Shown here: one piece after another, positions 60,921 to 64,000 of the stretch
How positions within the stretch are numbered: the stretch's first letter is position 1
Layout: each line of letters opens with the position of its first letter
From: UBA5072 sp041737175
Lineage (GTDB): Bacteria > Bacteroidota > Bacteroidia > Bacteroidales > UBA10428
Reading direction: 5' to 3'
Assembly: GCA_041737175.1 (NCBI GenBank)
Contig: JBGSSF010000008.1
Coordinates: forward strand, 65,914-129,913
DNA: 64,000 bases
The notes under the pieces: model-generated
The model's database searches: none
What the model saw: only the letters and a program-made list of their open reading frames with translations
Told to the model about the DNA's origin: nothing
Position numbers and translations under genes: made by a program

Positions 60921-61123
60921 AACCGCGTTAGCGGTTAAATTTGAATAGCGCCGGGCGGAGCCCGGTGTAATAGACGGGGCGATTTACCAACCACGGAGTG
61001 GTTGAATATTAATTAAAAACATTTTGGCTGCAAATTCAACCACTCCGTGGTTGGAAAGCCGCACACGTAGTGTACCCCGGGTTTCACCCGGGGTTATTCA
61101 AATTCAACCGCTCTGCGGTTAAA
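60921..61123. repeat. Bilateral palindromic element (mirror-image hairpins)
   Basis: This 203-bp stretch between convergent genes contains six short hairpins in mirror order: AACCGC/GCGGTT, GCCGGGC/GCCCGG, CAACCAC/GTGGTTG, then CAACCAC/GTGGTTG, CCCCGGGT/ACCCGGGG, CAACCGC/GCGGTT. The left half is roughly the reverse complement of the right. It is probably a REP-like or BIME-like element; it could also end both transcripts. Confidence 0.85.
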
Positions 61124-61179
61124 CCTCAGTATTTAAACCTTAAGTTGACAATGGTTTTGTTAACTACGCCGAAAATAGG

Positions 61180-62214
61180 TCACTCAACACGGGTTATGCT
61201 ATCAGCCTCCAGGAATTCAAGAATTCTTGCATTTACAGTTTCAGGTTGATCAATTGATAAAAAATGACCTGCATTTTTCAGGATACCTGTTTCACAATAT
61301 GGTAACAACTTTTCGGCCTGTTCAATACTTTTTTCACTATTAATAATGTCATTGTCGCCTATTAATACCAGAACCGGCATGGTGAGTCTTTTAAGTTCAT
61401 CATCCGTATAAGGCGTCATTTTTAAAATAAACTTAATTTTTATAGCCTCTTGTGTCGCTAAGAAATATTGGTCAATAAACACCTGTTCTATTTTATCTAC
61501 ATCAAATGACATCGTTTCCAAAAGACGTCGCAAATGCTTTCGTTTTGGCCGAATCGTATAGTTCAATCCCGACAATATTTCTGATCCCGGAGGTATCCAC
61601 ATAAATGTTTGCGCCGGACTTAAAAGTACAATATTCCTTATTCGTGATGTCTGCTGAAGTGCAAAATATATTGCCAGCCATCCTCCTCTGGAAGCACCAA
61701 TTAAACTAAACTCATCAAGTTTAAGCTGATCAAATATTTCATTATACCAATTCACAATCTCACTCATGTCCTTAACTTCTCCGTTTACATGAGATTTTCC
61801 CGGTTCGAGCAAATAATCTATTGCATACACCCTGTGATTTTGAGAAAGTGCTTTTACATTCGGATACCACATCGTTGAACTGGCATTCATCCCGTGCAAC
61901 AAAACCACAGGTTCTCCATTTTTAGGGCCACTTACTATTACATGGGCATTCCCGAGGCTCGTTTGGATATTCAATTCATGAAATGTTGTTTTCCAGAGCG
62001 TTAAGCTCTTGTTATAGGAATTAAAATAATTGCGGTCTTCGGTTGTAACAACTTCATTATATTCTCCAAACTCAGCAAGTAATTGTTTCTTCATCTCCTT
62101 CTGCATTTCTTCCTGTTTGGCAGGAACTTCTTCTATCTTACTTTTTTCACTTTTGCAGCAAATGGCAGCCAACATAATGACTAATAATGCAATAAATTTT
62201 ATGAAATATTTCAT
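61180..62214 (-). CDS. Alpha/beta-hydrolase lipoprotein
   Basis: The 344-residue protein has a lipoprotein-type signal (LLVIMLAAICC). The hydrolase fold shows VVLLHGMNASSTMWYPN, nucleophile Ser in LIGASRGGWLA, the acid in VLIGDNDIIN and the His in LKNAGHFLSIDQP. It is closest to general carboxyl-esterase/ABHD-type hydrolases; the substrate is unknown. It is convergent with the esterase across the palindromic element. Confidence 0.83.
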   Translation of the reverse strand: MKYFIKFIALLVIMLAAICCKSEKSKIEEVPAKQEEMQKEMKKQLLAEFGEYNEVVTTEDRNYFNSYNKSLTLWKTTFHELNIQTSLGNAHVIVSGPKNGEPVVLLHGMNASSTMWYPNVKALSQNHRVYAIDYLLEPGKSHVNGEVKDMSEIVNWYNEIFDQLKLDEFSLIGASRGGWLAIYFALQQTSRIRNIVLLSPAQTFMWIPPGSEILSGLNYTIRPKRKHLRRLLETMSFDVDKIEQVFIDQYFLATQEAIKIKFILKMTPYTDDELKRLTMPVLVLIGDNDIINSEKSIEQAEKLLPYCETGILKNAGHFLSIDQPETVNARILEFLEADSITRVE

Positions 62215-62332
62215 AAGATTTCAGTTCAGTGGACGATTAAAGGTACGGAATAAAGTATCCATTTCATTGAAAATGTTTAATTTAGTACGATTAAAAGTAA
62301 CCGGTACAATTTGCCGTCTAATCATATGACTT

Positions 62333-63643
62333 ATGAAGTGGATATATGTTCTGATAATTTCTGTTTTCATGATGCTTGCCTGTGAGAAAGACATTACGAT
62401 ACCTCCGATAATCAATAAATTTGTTGAAAAAGCAATCATTGCCGCAATAGGGGGGACGCTGAATACATCCGATTCCGTCCAACTGATCATTCCTCCCAAT
62501 GCTTTCCCTTTCGACGGGAATGTATTTATCGGCAGAACAGGTGATGAGCCAGTGTCAGTTCCCAACGGCGATCTGGAGGTTGTTGGCAGTCCGATTACCT
62601 TAAAAATACTGGTGGATACGCTCTATAAACCATTACAATTATCGTTTCCAATGGCTTCCAATTCCATATCTCCTGAAAATTTCTTTATATTTCTGTATAA
62701 CGGATCCACCTATTTCCCGGTTGAATATTCAATGAGCGGGTCCAGGATTAATGTTATCATTGACGTAATTAATTGGGAATATGAAGCAAAGAAGAGCACA
62801 ACTGAAACAAATGAAAACATACTGAATATCTTACTCGTCAAAAAACAAACGCCACCGGATTCTGAAACCGGTTTGAAAGAAATCTCAATGACTGATGGAA
62901 AAATGCAGTATTCCACCCCAGGCGCATTGCCATCGTCCAAAATTCTGCTGTTGGTGCATGGGTGGACCGCCAGGCCAAAAGTATGGACGGAATTTATCGG
63001 GAAAATTCAGCGGGAAACGGACCTTCCGTATACCGATGTCTGGACCTTTGGCTATAATTCGTCCTGGGGCATCCAGCAAAATGCGGAGGTCCTTGCCCGG
63101 AGTATCGTATCCTTTTCGAATGAAGCACAGATTGATATTGTTGCCCATAGCATGGGGGGACTGGTATCACGATCGATGATAGAACAGTATGGTGGCGCTG
63201 AATTCATCCGTAAACTAATCACCATAGGTACTCCCCACCAAGGGTCACCCCTGGCTGTATCGAGGTATTTGCTCGGCGAGATTGTCAGGACAACCGGCAA
63301 TGATGAGGATTATATCCTGTACAATCATGTTTCGCAGGGATTTAATGATTTGAATACAAATTCTTCATTTATTGCACAAATGGAGGAAATGGAAAGTCCC
63401 CCATTGCCCTATTATGCTATTGCAGCAACCAATGAGCCCTCGCTGTGGAAGCAGGTCAGTGGAAATATTCTTTCCGGGCCCGATGATGGAATCGTCGCGG
63501 TATCGAGTGCCTTAGGTGTTCCGGGGGCAATTACTCCTGAACAAAACACCCTGATTCCCGTGGCATTGGCGCACATGAAAATGACAAAAGATGATCCGAT
63601 TTATGAGCAGGTTCTGAATTTTTTACGCTCACAACCCAATTAG
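62333..63643 (+). CDS. PGAP1/triacylglycerol-lipase-like lipoprotein with ZU5-like domain
   Basis: The 436-residue protein has a lipobox (SVFMMLAC). Residues about 35-150 look ZU5-like (AAIGGTLNTSDSVQLIIPPN, then AFPFDGNVFIGR). The lipase domain starts at ILLLVHGWTARPKVW, with nucleophile Ser273 in DIVAHSMGGLVSRSM and ITIGTPHQGSPL. An Asp (SGPDDGIV) and the C-terminal His (ALAHMKMTKDD) complete the triad. It would be a surface or periplasmic esterase or lipase. It is divergent from the alpha/beta-hydrolase gene. Confidence 0.8.
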   Translation: MKWIYVLIISVFMMLACEKDITIPPIINKFVEKAIIAAIGGTLNTSDSVQLIIPPNAFPFDGNVFIGRTGDEPVSVPNGDLEVVGSPITLKILVDTLYKPLQLSFPMASNSISPENFFIFLYNGSTYFPVEYSMSGSRINVIIDVINWEYEAKKSTTETNENILNILLVKKQTPPDSETGLKEISMTDGKMQYSTPGALPSSKILLLVHGWTARPKVWTEFIGKIQRETDLPYTDVWTFGYNSSWGIQQNAEVLARSIVSFSNEAQIDIVAHSMGGLVSRSMIEQYGGAEFIRKLITIGTPHQGSPLAVSRYLLGEIVRTTGNDEDYILYNHVSQGFNDLNTNSSFIAQMEEMESPPLPYYAIAATNEPSLWKQVSGNILSGPDDGIVAVSSALGVPGAITPEQNTLIPVALAHMKMTKDDPIYEQVLNFLRSQPN

Positions 63644-63719
63644 GAAGCTTCGACAGTTGATTTTTCCGCTTCATCATTTTGCTGGGAGAAAATTCGCTTG
63701 GCCATAGTATCTTTACTAT

Positions 63720-64000
63720 ATGAGAATTAAACACGCACGACAATATTTTATTACTGCTGCTATCATCTCTATTGGGATAAGCATTCTGGTGCATTTCGAT
63801 ACCATCATGGATGTTTTTGTTAAAGCTTCAATATATTTACCGGAAAAACGCGCTGGAGTAAGCCCAGGTAATGTGTTGCAGGAAGTGTTTGTCACTTTTC
63901 TTGTTGCCATTTGTCTGTTTATTCTAAATTATTATGTCCTTAAACCTGTCAATAGCAAAAAGAAGGTTACTTTCAAAAGCATGCTGATGGCAATTCTGAT
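63720..64000 (+). CDS. Membrane protein N-terminus (partial)
   Basis: From ATG 63720 an open frame runs off the window end (about 93 residues visible). It has a helix near the start (YFITAAIISIGISILVHF), a short loop and a second helix (VFVTFLVAICLFILNYYVL) followed by a basic stretch. This layout resembles the N-terminus of LytS-type kinases in the phylum, but the part seen is too short to say. A TATCTTTA promoter-like element lies just upstream. Confidence 0.6.
   Translation, partial: MRIKHARQYFITAAIISIGISILVHFDTIMDVFVKASIYLPEKRAGVSPGNVLQEVFVTFLVAICLFILNYYVLKPVNSKKKVTFKSMLMAIL

Overview
The window looks like a chromosome segment of a free-living member of the Bacteroidota, probably Bacteroidales or Marinilabiliales-like; the rank is inference. 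Supporting signs are a fused FeoA-FeoB with a small Cys-rich partner, a nusB-yajC-ybbR-coaE cluster, families typical of the phylum (DUF3276/PUR, DUF5606, DUF5916, PorT-type barrels, CbpM), and promoters of the TTTG-N18-20-TAnnTTTG type. There is no rRNA and no recognisable transposase, integrase, phage gene or CRISPR array.

Layout. 1-3.5 kb: end of a capsule/exopolysaccharide locus, with a Wzc-like tyrosine autokinase overlapping a YdcF/ElyC-type protein that carries an inserted beta-sandwich. 3.6-6 kb: a metallophosphoesterase and NADP-type glutamate dehydrogenase. 6-13.7 kb: a tight four-gene operon joining an NfnAB/SudAB-like flavoprotein pair to a 1528-residue PEP-synthase-like signalling protein and a LuxR regulator with a non-phosphorylatable receiver. 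13.9-16.6 kb: an outer-membrane barrel plus a BNR-type lipoprotein. 16.6-22 kb: an ABC-type permease divergent from a sigma-54 response regulator and its kinase, with a predicted enhancer and sigma-54 promoter between them. 22-23.1 kb: a GH53 endo-galactanase.

23.1-31.6 kb is AT-rich and behaves like a cassette array. Short unrelated genes (an unknown protein, a lipoprotein, a PHB-depolymerase-like esterase, a VOC protein) and two large secreted proteins (one GH30-like) are separated by imperfect palindromes organised like integron attC sites. The array ends at the 3' side of a tRNA-Arg gene. A broken tandem copy of that tRNA has been invaded by palindromic elements. This array is the best candidate for an undescribed system in the window.

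32-47 kb is mostly housekeeping: a GroES-like protein, MtgA, two Tat-exported sugar enzymes, FeoAB, NusB, YajC, YbbR/CdaR-like, CoaE and a TerB-DnaJ protein. 47-54.6 kb holds a DUF5916 protein, the CbpA-CbpM chaperone pair, a barrel protein, a dinucleotide-binding oxidoreductase and an Lnt-like nitrilase-fold membrane protein. 54.8-59.2 kb is a five-gene operon (START-domain protein, SDR, epimerase-like reductase, histidine kinase, LytTR regulator). 59.4-64 kb holds secreted or lipoprotein alpha/beta hydrolases, a large bilateral palindromic repeat and the start of a membrane protein.

Intergenic DNA is unusually rich in 7-bp tandem repeats and in several families of short palindromes. Starts were moved inward where an ATG, a signal peptide, family alignment or a promoter argued for it.
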